Origin: Planctomycetota bacterium
GTDB lineage: Bacteria > Planctomycetota > Phycisphaerae > Phycisphaerales > UBA1924
DNA: 64,000 bases
Reading direction: 5' to 3'
Assembly: GCA_963204725.1 (NCBI GenBank)
Contig: CAUJHH010000040.1
Location: forward strand, 62,001 to 126,000
This document shows positions 54,460 through 61,894 of the stretch, in pieces. The notes below the pieces were generated by a model. That model had not been told where the DNA came from. It ran no database searches and worked only from the letters and a program-made list of their open reading frames with translations. Both the position numbers and the translations under genes were made by a program. Within the stretch, counting starts at the first letter, position 1; each line of letters begins with the position of its first letter.

Positions 54460-54894
54460 CTCCGAAACGTGAATCCGCGTCGCCGATCGGGACGTTCTGT
54501 TGCTGTACCGGCGACCGAGAGCGGACTTTGTCCGAATTCGACCCCCGGTCTTTCAGATCCGAGAGGACACGGAACCCTATGCGCGAAGGCACAGCGAGCC
54601 CGGATGGGCATACCGCTATGGGGTGGACTCCGGTGCAATGGGGTTGCTGGGAGGCGACATCAGTTTGATTGCGAGGCGTTCGGACGCGGGTTGAGATGCC
54701 CCATCGGGACGTCCGGAGCGAGAGAAAGCTGGACGAGGGCGGAGAGCGAGGTCGCTTGTGTGCGCCGCATTACGGGCGCGGACCGACTCTCTTCATCGGA
54801 GGGGGGCCCCAGTTGTTCGGGCCCCTCTTCCATTTCGTGGAATGCTGGCGTTTGTGACGCGCGGGCCGGCCGGGGGGCGGGTCGCCCGTTACGG
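54460..54894. other. Intergenic region, 435 bp, no gene seen
   Basis: Between the adaptor start and the large LamG/SGNH-like gene's stop. No supported open frame. It holds a hairpin at 54801-54827 and otherwise ordinary sequence with no obvious promoter on either strand. Confidence 0.6.
54801..54827 (-). terminator. Probable terminator of the 816-residue gene
   Basis: A G/C hairpin: GGGGCCC-type arms (plus 54801-54809 and 54819-54827) around a 9-base loop, about 70 bp after the stop of the large minus-strand gene. It resembles the RRM-gene terminator in its GGGGCCC arms. No U-run. Confidence 0.5.
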
Positions 54895-57345
54895 TCACTT
54901 GGCTTCGATCGGGATGGCATCCGGGGTGCGAGTTGCCGACTTGGTGGACACCGGGATGATCGACCTTCTGGCATCATCGAGCACGGCACGAGCCCAGACG
55001 AGGCAGCCCTCTGAGGTGTCGTGGGAGACGGAGTTGCTGCGCCAGCCGCGTGCGAGCTGGTCCTCGAAGTTGCCGAGCGCGACCATGCCTCGCGCGAGGT
55101 ATGGGACGCCACTGGCGGCGGCGTTGGATTCCATCCAGGCGTACCACGCGCCGAAGTTCTGATTTGAGAGCGAGTTGGGTGAGTTGACGGTCGTCGATCG
55201 GCCGTGGGTGTGGTCGGCGATCCAGACGACTTCGGTCGCGGGGCCGATGTTGTCGCGGACGAAGGTGGTCATTGTGCCCATGACCGAGGGGAGGGAGCTC
55301 TGCTGCGCCGGAACCAGGGCGACGCAGTCCGGATCCATGAGGCGCAGGAATTCGGTGAATGGTGACTTGCCGTCCGAGGGTCTGACGGTCATGAATGCGT
55401 TCGCGAGGTGATCGGAGTAGCCGTGGCCGGACCAACCGCTCGAGCCGATGACAAATCCGGCGCCCGCGGCCTGCCACTCCTCCGACAGCAGGCACAGCGG
55501 GGCACCGGACTCACGTGCGACGAGGCGGAAGCCCTGCCAGGGCTCTGTGCTCCATGGCTCGTCGCCCAAGCATGACGCATCGATCCAGAGCAGTTGCCAT
55601 GGTCCGATGCGGACTTGCGCTCCGGGTGCAGGGGCGAGCGTCGGATCGAGCCAGTGCTCGAGTGTCAGGCGCGTGTTCCCGGCGATCTCCTCGATCGATT
55701 CGATCACGGATGCGTCGAGCGTTGTCAGTGAGGAGCCGATCGAGATCGCGTCTCCTGGCTCGATGTTGTGGCCGGCGCCCGCGATCGTGATGAACCTGCT
55801 TGCGGACGCGGTCGAGACAACGGTGCCGACGAGTCTTGTGGTATCGAGCGAGACCCACTCTCCGGTGGAGCGGACGATCGCGCCTGGATCGCTCTGCGAG
55901 AACGCGCTCGAGCGCAGCTCGACTTTCGCGTCGCTTGAGCCCGGATACGCCAGCACCATCGCGCGGTAGCGTCGGGCCCGGTCGAAGAGGTATCGAGAGC
56001 CGGGCACCTGTCGCGTCAGCGTCTGATAGAAGCCCGAGGCGTTGATGACAACGCCTGCGCCGGGTCCGCCGGTCCAGCGGCCGGAACCGAGCGAGGAGCC
56101 GGCGAGTTGTGATCCATACCCGAAGCGTCGGAGCGCTCGCGACGAGACGGTGTTTCCCGCGCCGGAGGTGGCGCGCGTGACCCTGGCGTAGTCCATCCCG
56201 AGTTCGGCGTTGTCGGCGTTGACTGTCGGCTTGACGGCGGTGCAGCCGGAGACCAGATCGAGGGCGGCGAGCGTCAGGCCGCCTCCCCAGTGCTGCGGCC
56301 ACGCGCCGACGTCGGATCGGATGTCGGTGGAGTATCGCACGCCTCGGGAGTTTGAGAGCACGAGGAGGCGTCGGACGTCGGTCACGCTCCCTCCGGCCAA
56401 TCGGCGGAAGGTTTCCGATGTGCCGCGAACCGAGCGTCCGGTCGTGCCGGTGAATGAGGGCGTGCCGAGCGGAAAGAACGCGTCGACGCCGCAGATTCGC
56501 CATGCTCCGGAGACGGTGGTTCGGGTCGAGTGCACATCGAGCCAGCTCGCGTCGGTGCGAGCGGTGTCGAGGATGACACAATTGGAAGGGGTGAGCATGT
56601 GGTTGGATGAGAACTCCTGGGGCAGTCCCTGCTCGGGCGCGCCGAGGTCCTGGTCGAAGAGGTGGGAGGCGTAGACGTTGAAGATGCCCCAGCGGGCTCC
56701 GGCGATCGAGTTCCAGTTTCCTCCGGAGCGGTTGAGCAGGCCGCCGGCGGAGCGAGAGCTCCAGAGCGCGGTTGCGTCCGCGGCGCTTGCTACGTGGCTG
56801 CGGACGACGAGCGGTCCGTATTCGCCGGTCATGCCCTGATCGAAGGCGCCGGCGAAGGTTGGACGCCCGATGCGTACGCGATCGAAGGCGGCGATCTGGG
56901 CGACGCTCGGGTTGTAGACCGTGCTCCCTCCATCGTAGAGTTGGCCGGTGGAGCTCACGGCAATGACGCCGACGGCGGCGTGGCTCGCGCTGACCCAGTC
57001 GTGCCAGACGATGGCGAGCGTCCAGCTCGCGAAGTCGGTTGAGATCGGTCGGGAGTCGCCCGCGCTCGATTGGGTGGAACGGGAGGCCACGGTCGTGCCG
57101 GAAGAATCAAAGAGCTCGACTCTTACATCGCGACCGGCGTTGTCGGTGGTGATGTGCAGCGAGGAGCGTGAGGGTGAGCTCGCTGCGGAGAGCTGGAGGA
57201 TTGATCGATCCTCGGTCAGCGCGGCCGGCTTGATCCACATGGCAACGCACCAGTCGGCGCCGGAGGAGATGGTTGAAGGAAGCGAAGACGGGGCAAGGCA
57301 CGCGTACTGGACGTACGCGGCCGGAGCATCGGCGGCACCTGGCAT
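54895..57345 (-). CDS. Large LamG-like protein with possible SGNH hydrolase part
   Basis: An 816-residue protein without a signal peptide. The N-terminal ~200 residues (AAYVQYACLAPSSLP, VAMWIKPAALTEDRSILQLS) fit a LamG/concanavalin-A-like sandwich. The C-terminal half has IGSSGWSGHGYSDHL, LMDPDCVALVPAQ and SVSHDTSEGCLVW, which recall blocks I, III and V of SGNH hydrolases, but this is weak. The middle is beta-rich. Overall it looks like a phage-tail- or secreted-structure-like protein. GGAGGA seven bases before the ATG supports the start. Its stop is convergent with nothing on the plus strand for 435 bp. Confidence 0.6.
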   Translation of the reverse strand: MPGAADAPAAYVQYACLAPSSLPSTISSGADWCVAMWIKPAALTEDRSILQLSAASSPSRSSLHITTDNAGRDVRVELFDSSGTTVASRSTQSSAGDSRPISTDFASWTLAIVWHDWVSASHAAVGVIAVSSTGQLYDGGSTVYNPSVAQIAAFDRVRIGRPTFAGAFDQGMTGEYGPLVVRSHVASAADATALWSSRSAGGLLNRSGGNWNSIAGARWGIFNVYASHLFDQDLGAPEQGLPQEFSSNHMLTPSNCVILDTARTDASWLDVHSTRTTVSGAWRICGVDAFFPLGTPSFTGTTGRSVRGTSETFRRLAGGSVTDVRRLLVLSNSRGVRYSTDIRSDVGAWPQHWGGGLTLAALDLVSGCTAVKPTVNADNAELGMDYARVTRATSGAGNTVSSRALRRFGYGSQLAGSSLGSGRWTGGPGAGVVINASGFYQTLTRQVPGSRYLFDRARRYRAMVLAYPGSSDAKVELRSSAFSQSDPGAIVRSTGEWVSLDTTRLVGTVVSTASASRFITIAGAGHNIEPGDAISIGSSLTTLDASVIESIEEIAGNTRLTLEHWLDPTLAPAPGAQVRIGPWQLLWIDASCLGDEPWSTEPWQGFRLVARESGAPLCLLSEEWQAAGAGFVIGSSGWSGHGYSDHLANAFMTVRPSDGKSPFTEFLRLMDPDCVALVPAQQSSLPSVMGTMTTFVRDNIGPATEVVWIADHTHGRSTTVNSPNSLSNQNFGAWYAWMESNAAASGVPYLARGMVALGNFEDQLARGWRSNSVSHDTSEGCLVWARAVLDDARRSIIPVSTKSATRTPDAIPIEAK

Positions 57346-57360
57346 GAAATGTCCTCCCAA

Positions 57361-57400
57361 AGCAGCATCGAACAAGTGGACAAGGCAGCAGCATCGAACA
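57361..57400. repeat. 14-bp direct repeat AGCAGCATCGAACA
   Basis: Copies at 57361-57374 and 57387-57400, 26 bp apart, in the leader between the LamG-like gene and the TetR operators. It could be a binding site. Confidence 0.55.
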
Positions 57401-57498
57401 CACGAGACAGCAGTCGCAGGGCAGACATTACTCGAACGTCTGGAGGCGGTGCAAGAACCAACCCCCCAAGAAAACTCAGAAAAGTGCGGTGCTGGCTC

Positions 57499-57529
57499 TT
57501 GACAGCCACTTGATTGATCGATCAAATAT
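57499..57529 (+). promoter_or_regulatory. Promoter of the tetR operon
   Basis: A TTGACA at 57499-57504, followed after 17-19 bases by an A/T-rich -10-like stretch (TCAAATAT). It overlaps the two palindromic operators, as expected for an autoregulated TetR promoter. Confidence 0.55.
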
Positions 57530-57547
57530 GGTTGATTGAACGATCAA
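57510..57547. promoter_or_regulatory. Two palindromic operators of the TetR regulator
   Basis: TTGATTGATCGATCAA at 57510-57525 and TTGATTGAACGATCAA at 57532-57547, both near-perfect inverted repeats whose centres are 22 bp apart (two helical turns). They lie 50 bp before the tetR start. Confidence 0.75.
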
Positions 57548-57596
57548 TCAGGCGATACTCCCGAATGGGAGATCGGCCTGAGAAAGGGAATGAGCC

Positions 57597-58253
57597 ATGG
57601 CACCGGCCGAGACCCGCCGCAGGATTCTGGAGGTTGCGTTCCGGCTCTTCCATGAGCAGGGGTACCACGCGACGGGGATTGCGACGATCCTGCGCGAGGC
57701 GAATGTGAACAGCGGCTCGCTGTATCACTTCTTCAGCAGCAAGGAGGACCTGCTCGTCGGCGTGCTTGAGTATGCGCTGGAGGAACTGGACCCGCAGGTG
57801 ATGGCGCGGGTGCGCGAGCGGACGGCCGACCCGATCGAGCGGATCTTCGCGTTGCTCGATCAGTACCGATCGATGATGGTGTTCTTCGGATGCCGCATGG
57901 GCTGCCCGATGGGCAACCTCGCGCTCGAGGTGGCGGACGATCTTCCCGAGGCGAGGCGGCTGATCCATCAGAACTTCGTGAACTGGACGCGGCACATCAA
58001 GGGGTGGCTGGACGAGGCGGCGGATCGCCTGCCGGCGCGGCTCGATCGCGAGCAGCTGGCGAACTTTGTGCTGACCGTGATGGAGGGGGGGATCATGCAG
58101 TCGCGGGCATCGGGGGACCTTGCGCCGTACGACGACTCGGTTGCGCAGTTTCGCAACTACTTCGACTCGCTGTTGACGCTCGCGGATATCGAGAGCGGCA
58201 GGCCTATCGGCACCAATCGCGTCCCTGTCTTTGCATCCGAAGATGCCAAGTAG
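57597..58253 (+). CDS. TetR/AcrR-family transcriptional regulator
   Basis: A 218-residue repressor. The N-terminal helix-turn-helix is TRRRILEVAFRLFHEQGYHATGIATILREANVNSGSLYHFFSSKEDLL, the classic TetR signature; FFGCRMGCPMGNLALEV and the rest form the ligand-binding helices. It probably represses itself and the downstream membrane/SRPBCC genes through the operators at 57510-57547. The ligand is unknown; in this group it is often a hydrophobic compound. Confidence 0.92.
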   Translation: MAPAETRRRILEVAFRLFHEQGYHATGIATILREANVNSGSLYHFFSSKEDLLVGVLEYALEELDPQVMARVRERTADPIERIFALLDQYRSMMVFFGCRMGCPMGNLALEVADDLPEARRLIHQNFVNWTRHIKGWLDEAADRLPARLDREQLANFVLTVMEGGIMQSRASGDLAPYDDSVAQFRNYFDSLLTLADIESGRPIGTNRVPVFASEDAK

Positions 58254-58324
58254 TCGGTTGCGCGCCTGCGGCCATGCTTCGGAGGCGGGGACGCATCGCG
58301 GGCACACTCTTTCGTGGAGGTCTC

Positions 58325-58747
58325 ATGCACATTGAACTTGGATCGACCAACTGGCTTGCGGTGCTCGTGGCGGCGTTTGCGACGTTCTTGATCGGCGGGG
58401 CGTGGTACACCGTTCTCTTTGGCAAGCTGTGGCAGCGGATGAACGGGTACTCGGGCGAGATGCTCGCGGAGATGCAGAGGCGTCGGCCGCCGCCGGTCTT
58501 CTTCGGGACCATGATCGCGTGCTACTTGGTGGTGTCGCTGGTGATGGCGATTCTGGTGGGGGCTTTCGAGACATCAACGGCGATGGGGGGCGCGATGCTT
58601 GGGCTTGTGGTGTTCGTGCTCGTGGGCGCAGTCGAGGTGACGGGGCAGGTGTCGAAGGACAAGCCGATGAAGGCCATGCTGATCGATCTGGCGTATCAGG
58701 CGATCTACATGCCGATGACGGGGGCGATTCTGGGGGCCTGGCGATGA
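58325..58747 (+). CDS. DUF1761-type membrane protein
   Basis: A 140-residue membrane protein with about four hydrophobic segments. NWLAVLVAAFATFLIGGAWYTVLFGKLW matches the start of DUF1761 proteins, and SKDKPMKAMLIDLAYQAIYMPMTGAILGAW the end. Its function is unknown. GGAGG five bases before the ATG supports the start. It belongs to the tetR operon; the stop overlaps the next start (ATGA). Confidence 0.85.
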   Translation: MHIELGSTNWLAVLVAAFATFLIGGAWYTVLFGKLWQRMNGYSGEMLAEMQRRRPPPVFFGTMIACYLVVSLVMAILVGAFETSTAMGGAMLGLVVFVLVGAVEVTGQVSKDKPMKAMLIDLAYQAIYMPMTGAILGAWR

Positions 58748-59217
58748 ACCGGCCATCGGAACGTCCGCGGGCAGGGTTCTTCATCGCGGGGTGCGTGGTC
58801 CTGATTCTCATGTCGCTTGCTCATCTTGCGGCGCAGTTCCAGGAGGGGGCGCCGCGCGACGCGACAGAGCAGCAGCTTCTCGACCTCATGACCACGTACC
58901 GGATGGACCTTGTCGGCACGCCGCGCTCGATGATGGAGGTCACGAGGGGATTCACCTTGTTCTTTGGCATTGCATCGTGTGGGATGGCGGGTGCGGGGCT
59001 CGCGCTTGCGACCGGTTCGGTGCGTGACGCTCGCGTGCTCCGACGCGTCTCGGTCGCGTATGTCGCCACGCTCGGCGCGGCGCTCGCGAACTCTCTGGTC
59101 CATTGGTTCATCATTCCGACCGTGTTCCTTGGCGGGGCAATGGTGTTGTTCGCGGCTTCGGCGGTGATTGAGGGGCGCGGGGCGGGGCGTGCACGTAATG
59201 ACTTAGCGCTGCGCTGA
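58744..59217 (+). CDS. Hypothetical membrane protein
   Basis: A 157-residue protein with four hydrophobic segments (FFIAGCVVLILMSLAHLAAQF, FTLFFGIASCGMAGAGLALATG, VAYVATLGAALANSLVHWFII, VFLGGAMVLFAASAVI). The N-terminal Arg-rich stretch suggests the in-out topology. Family unknown. It overlaps the DUF1761 gene by four bases and precedes the SRPBCC gene by 36 bp, so it is in the tetR operon. Confidence 0.75.
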   Translation: MNRPSERPRAGFFIAGCVVLILMSLAHLAAQFQEGAPRDATEQQLLDLMTTYRMDLVGTPRSMMEVTRGFTLFFGIASCGMAGAGLALATGSVRDARVLRRVSVAYVATLGAALANSLVHWFIIPTVFLGGAMVLFAASAVIEGRGAGRARNDLALR

Positions 59218-59253
59218 GGTGCGGCGGCTTCCACGGCATCGAAGGAGTGAACC

Positions 59254-60846
59254 ATGTCGTTCTCGATTGGCGTTGTCCGGATTCTTGTTCTGACCGCATC
59301 GCTGGTTGCGGCACTGGGGTCCGCGCGGGCGCAGGAGGGCGCGGTTGAGCCGCGTGCGGGCGAGCAGACGCAGGTCGGTGGGCGGACGCTGACGCACTCG
59401 GCGATCATCCACATGCCGGCGCATGAGTTGTTCGCGCACTTTACGACGGCGGAGGGGATCGTGAAGGCGTGGGGCGTGGCGCAGGCGCGAGTGGACTTTC
59501 GGGTGGGGGGTCAGATCCGGACGGCGTACAAGGCGGATGCGGATCTTGATGCGCCGACATCGATTGTGAACACGATTCTTGCGTTCGAGCCAGATCGGAT
59601 GATCTCGATCAAGGCGACGGCACCGGAGGGCGCGCCGGAGTGGCTGCAACTGGCCTGCCGCGACGCGTTCAGTGTGATTGCGTTCGAGCCGGTGTCGCCC
59701 GAGGCGACGCGTCTGACGATCACAGGCGTCGGCTACGGCGAGGGCGAGGTGTGGGATCAGGCGTACGCGTTCTTTGACAAGGGGAACCAGTGGACGCTGG
59801 ATCAGATGAAGCAGAAGCTGGGGCCGGGTGAGGAGGGCGGTGCGGCACGCGTGATGGAGCTGCTGCGCACCTTCGAGGGGGACTGGGTGTTTGAGACGAC
59901 AGGTCCGGATGGAAAGGCGTTTCTGGGTCGGACGCGGTTTGATGCGATCGTGGATGGGACGTGGATCGGTGCGGACGGTTGGCTGGGGAACGACGAGGGG
60001 ATGTCGCCTCATGCGCACTGGGTCGCGGGCGTGAATCCGGCGACGGGGATGGTGGAGTACACGAACTACTTTGAGAAGGGGCACATCGGGACGGGGCACA
60101 TCGAGATGGTTGCGCCGAACACGCTGGGGTTTGAGATGGTGGTGCACAGCGCGGGGGGCACGGGGGCGGCGGGGCCTCAGAAGATGTACATCGAGTTTGA
60201 GAAAGCGTCTGATGATGCGTTTGTGTCGCGGATGTACTCGGGGATCGATCGGCGGACGGAGGGCGTGAAGCCGATGATGGAACTGGCGTACAAGCGGGTC
60301 GCCGTCGTGCCGGAGAGGTACCTGAAGATGAAGGGTGAGCAGAAGCATGCATCGGTTGATGCGGCGCTGGCGCCGGTGGTGGTGCGGGCGGTGGTCGATG
60401 CGCCTATCGGTGAAGTCTGGAAGGCGTGGTCGACGAGCGAGGGCTTGTCGGCGGCGCTGGGCGGGACGGCGACGCGCGTGGAGTGCCGCGTGGGTGGGGC
60501 GTTTGAGATTCTGTGGAACGATCAGGCGCCGGAGGGTGAGCGTGGGAGCGAGGGGTGCACGGTGCTGTCGTATGTGCCCGAGCGGATGATCTCGTTCACG
60601 TGGAACGCGCCGCCTCAGTTTGCGCACGCGCGCCAGCGGCACTCGCACGTGGTGGTTGAGTTGCGTGCGGCGGGGGGTGCGGTGGGGGAGGGATCAACGG
60701 AGATCACGCTGACGAATCTGGGGTTTGATGCGCTGGCGGCGGAGTTTCCGGAGCACGCGGAGGAGTACCGGCAGGTGCGGGCGTACTTCGCTCAGGCGTG
60801 GCCGAAGGTGCTGGGGTGGATGGGGGAGCACTTCGAGAAGAAGTGA
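59254..60846 (+). CDS. Exported protein with two SRPBCC (AHSA1-like) domains around a DUF1579-like domain
   Basis: A 530-residue protein with a signal peptide (ILVLTASLVAALGSARAQ). Two START-like SRPBCC domains, at about 45-190 (HMPAHELFAHFTTAEGIVKAW, FRVGGQIRTAYKADADL) and about 370-530 (DAPIGEVWKAWSTSEGLSAALGG, CRVGGAFEILWN), flank a central domain (LLRTFEGDWVFETTGPDG ... HWVAGVNPATGMVEYTNYF) that resembles DUF1579. Such domains bind hydrophobic molecules. The last gene of the tetR operon. It may bind or process a lipid-like ligand that the TetR senses; inference only. Confidence 0.88.
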   Translation: MSFSIGVVRILVLTASLVAALGSARAQEGAVEPRAGEQTQVGGRTLTHSAIIHMPAHELFAHFTTAEGIVKAWGVAQARVDFRVGGQIRTAYKADADLDAPTSIVNTILAFEPDRMISIKATAPEGAPEWLQLACRDAFSVIAFEPVSPEATRLTITGVGYGEGEVWDQAYAFFDKGNQWTLDQMKQKLGPGEEGGAARVMELLRTFEGDWVFETTGPDGKAFLGRTRFDAIVDGTWIGADGWLGNDEGMSPHAHWVAGVNPATGMVEYTNYFEKGHIGTGHIEMVAPNTLGFEMVVHSAGGTGAAGPQKMYIEFEKASDDAFVSRMYSGIDRRTEGVKPMMELAYKRVAVVPERYLKMKGEQKHASVDAALAPVVVRAVVDAPIGEVWKAWSTSEGLSAALGGTATRVECRVGGAFEILWNDQAPEGERGSEGCTVLSYVPERMISFTWNAPPQFAHARQRHSHVVVELRAAGGAVGEGSTEITLTNLGFDALAAEFPEHAEEYRQVRAYFAQAWPKVLGWMGEHFEKK

Positions 60847-60946
60847 TGGCCGCCGTTGTTCCGCCCGATGCGACGGATGAGCGTGCGCGGGAAGAACGGG
60901 CAAGACGGAGGCGCAATCGAGAGCCGGGGCCGTCCGGCCCGCTCCA

Positions 60947-61050
60947 CCAAGGAAGCCGCTGCGCGGCGGGGACTATCCCAGGGCGTCGGTCGTGCCTTTG
61001 GCACTCCCTTGCCCTGGGCTTTGGCTGGGGCGGCCCGTTGGGCCTCAAGA
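60947..61050. repeat. Diverged copy of the hairpin-rich repeat (3' half)
   Basis: Same order of elements as the 3' half of copies 1 and 2: AAGGAAGC(C)GCTGCGCGG, CCCAGGGC...GCCCTGGG (60977-60984 with 61011-61018), inner stem GTGCC-TTT-GGCAC (60992-61004) and GGCCC-GTT-GGGCC (61032-61044). The inner stem is GTGGC-TTT-GCCAC in copy 1, so both arms changed together and pairing is kept. It lies between the SRPBCC gene and the next membrane protein gene, 94 bp before its start. Confidence 0.8.
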
Positions 61051-61144
61051 GCATCGGGGTCGACCCGAGCGGGCCAACGTGCGGTGGCACAGCGCAAACA
61101 GGAGATGCGCTACTTGCCGGGGGTGGTTCGTACGATTATGCCCG

Positions 61145-61894
61145 ATGACTGTACCCGATCTTGTTGACGAGGCGATCTCTCGCGTGCCAGCCACGCGCGA
61201 TGTTCGTCGTCGTGTCGGGCGCGAAAAGTGGAAGTCACGCGCGTTTATGATCGCGTGGACGTCTTTCGCGCTGTTCATGGCGAGCGTCTTGCCCTATGCC
61301 CTGATCACAGGGAAGCCGACGCGCGTGAGCGGCACGACGGTGCGCACCTTGGCCGACGTCAACGTAGAGGTCGTCGTCTATCAGTGCGCCATGATGCTGC
61401 TTGTCGGTTTCGGTGTGTTCGGGCTGCGTGTAACGTGGCGACAGACCCGCAGGGCTTCGGAACTGCTTTCCGGGGAGAGCGAGCGAGAGTGGGTCCTTCG
61501 CGCCAACGACCATGAGCGGACGCTGATCGTGAGCGGCTTCGGCGTCGCGGACAGGGTGCGTCAGATCACGATTCTCACGCAAGCACCCGCCTTCAGAACG
61601 GTCGTCGTCGCGCTTCCGACGGTGGAAGCGAGGATCATGCTCGACGGGGCGTTTCTCACCGAAGAAGAATCGAAGAACGTCGAATGGGATGACAACCTGA
61701 AGAATGGCTTTCGGGTGGAGATCGCGCCGGGGCGGGAACCCACGGTCGCGGCGCGGGTTGCTCGGGCAAAGGCCGCGCAGCCGGGTTCCGAGTATCAGTT
61801 GACGATTCGCCTCTTCGGAGACTCGAATCCGCCTCAGGAACTCTTGATGTCGTGGAAGGACACCGCCGTGTTCAACGGACTCACCCCATCCTGA
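61145..61894 (+). CDS. Hypothetical membrane protein
   Basis: A 249-residue protein with two membrane segments: AFMIAWTSFALFMASVLPYALI and VVVYQCAMMLLVGFGVFGLRV. A soluble C-terminal half has ANDHERTLIVSGFGVADRVRQITILTQ and an acidic stretch. Family unknown. Its last 14 bases overlap the end of the convergent PP2C gene. Confidence 0.65.
   Translation: MTVPDLVDEAISRVPATRDVRRRVGREKWKSRAFMIAWTSFALFMASVLPYALITGKPTRVSGTTVRTLADVNVEVVVYQCAMMLLVGFGVFGLRVTWRQTRRASELLSGESEREWVLRANDHERTLIVSGFGVADRVRQITILTQAPAFRTVVVALPTVEARIMLDGAFLTEEESKNVEWDDNLKNGFRVEIAPGREPTVAARVARAKAAQPGSEYQLTIRLFGDSNPPQELLMSWKDTAVFNGLTPS

Noticed and set aside
57361-57400. Attachment site of a mobile element
   Set aside because: Two 14-bp direct repeats only 26 bp apart with no integrase or transposase gene near.
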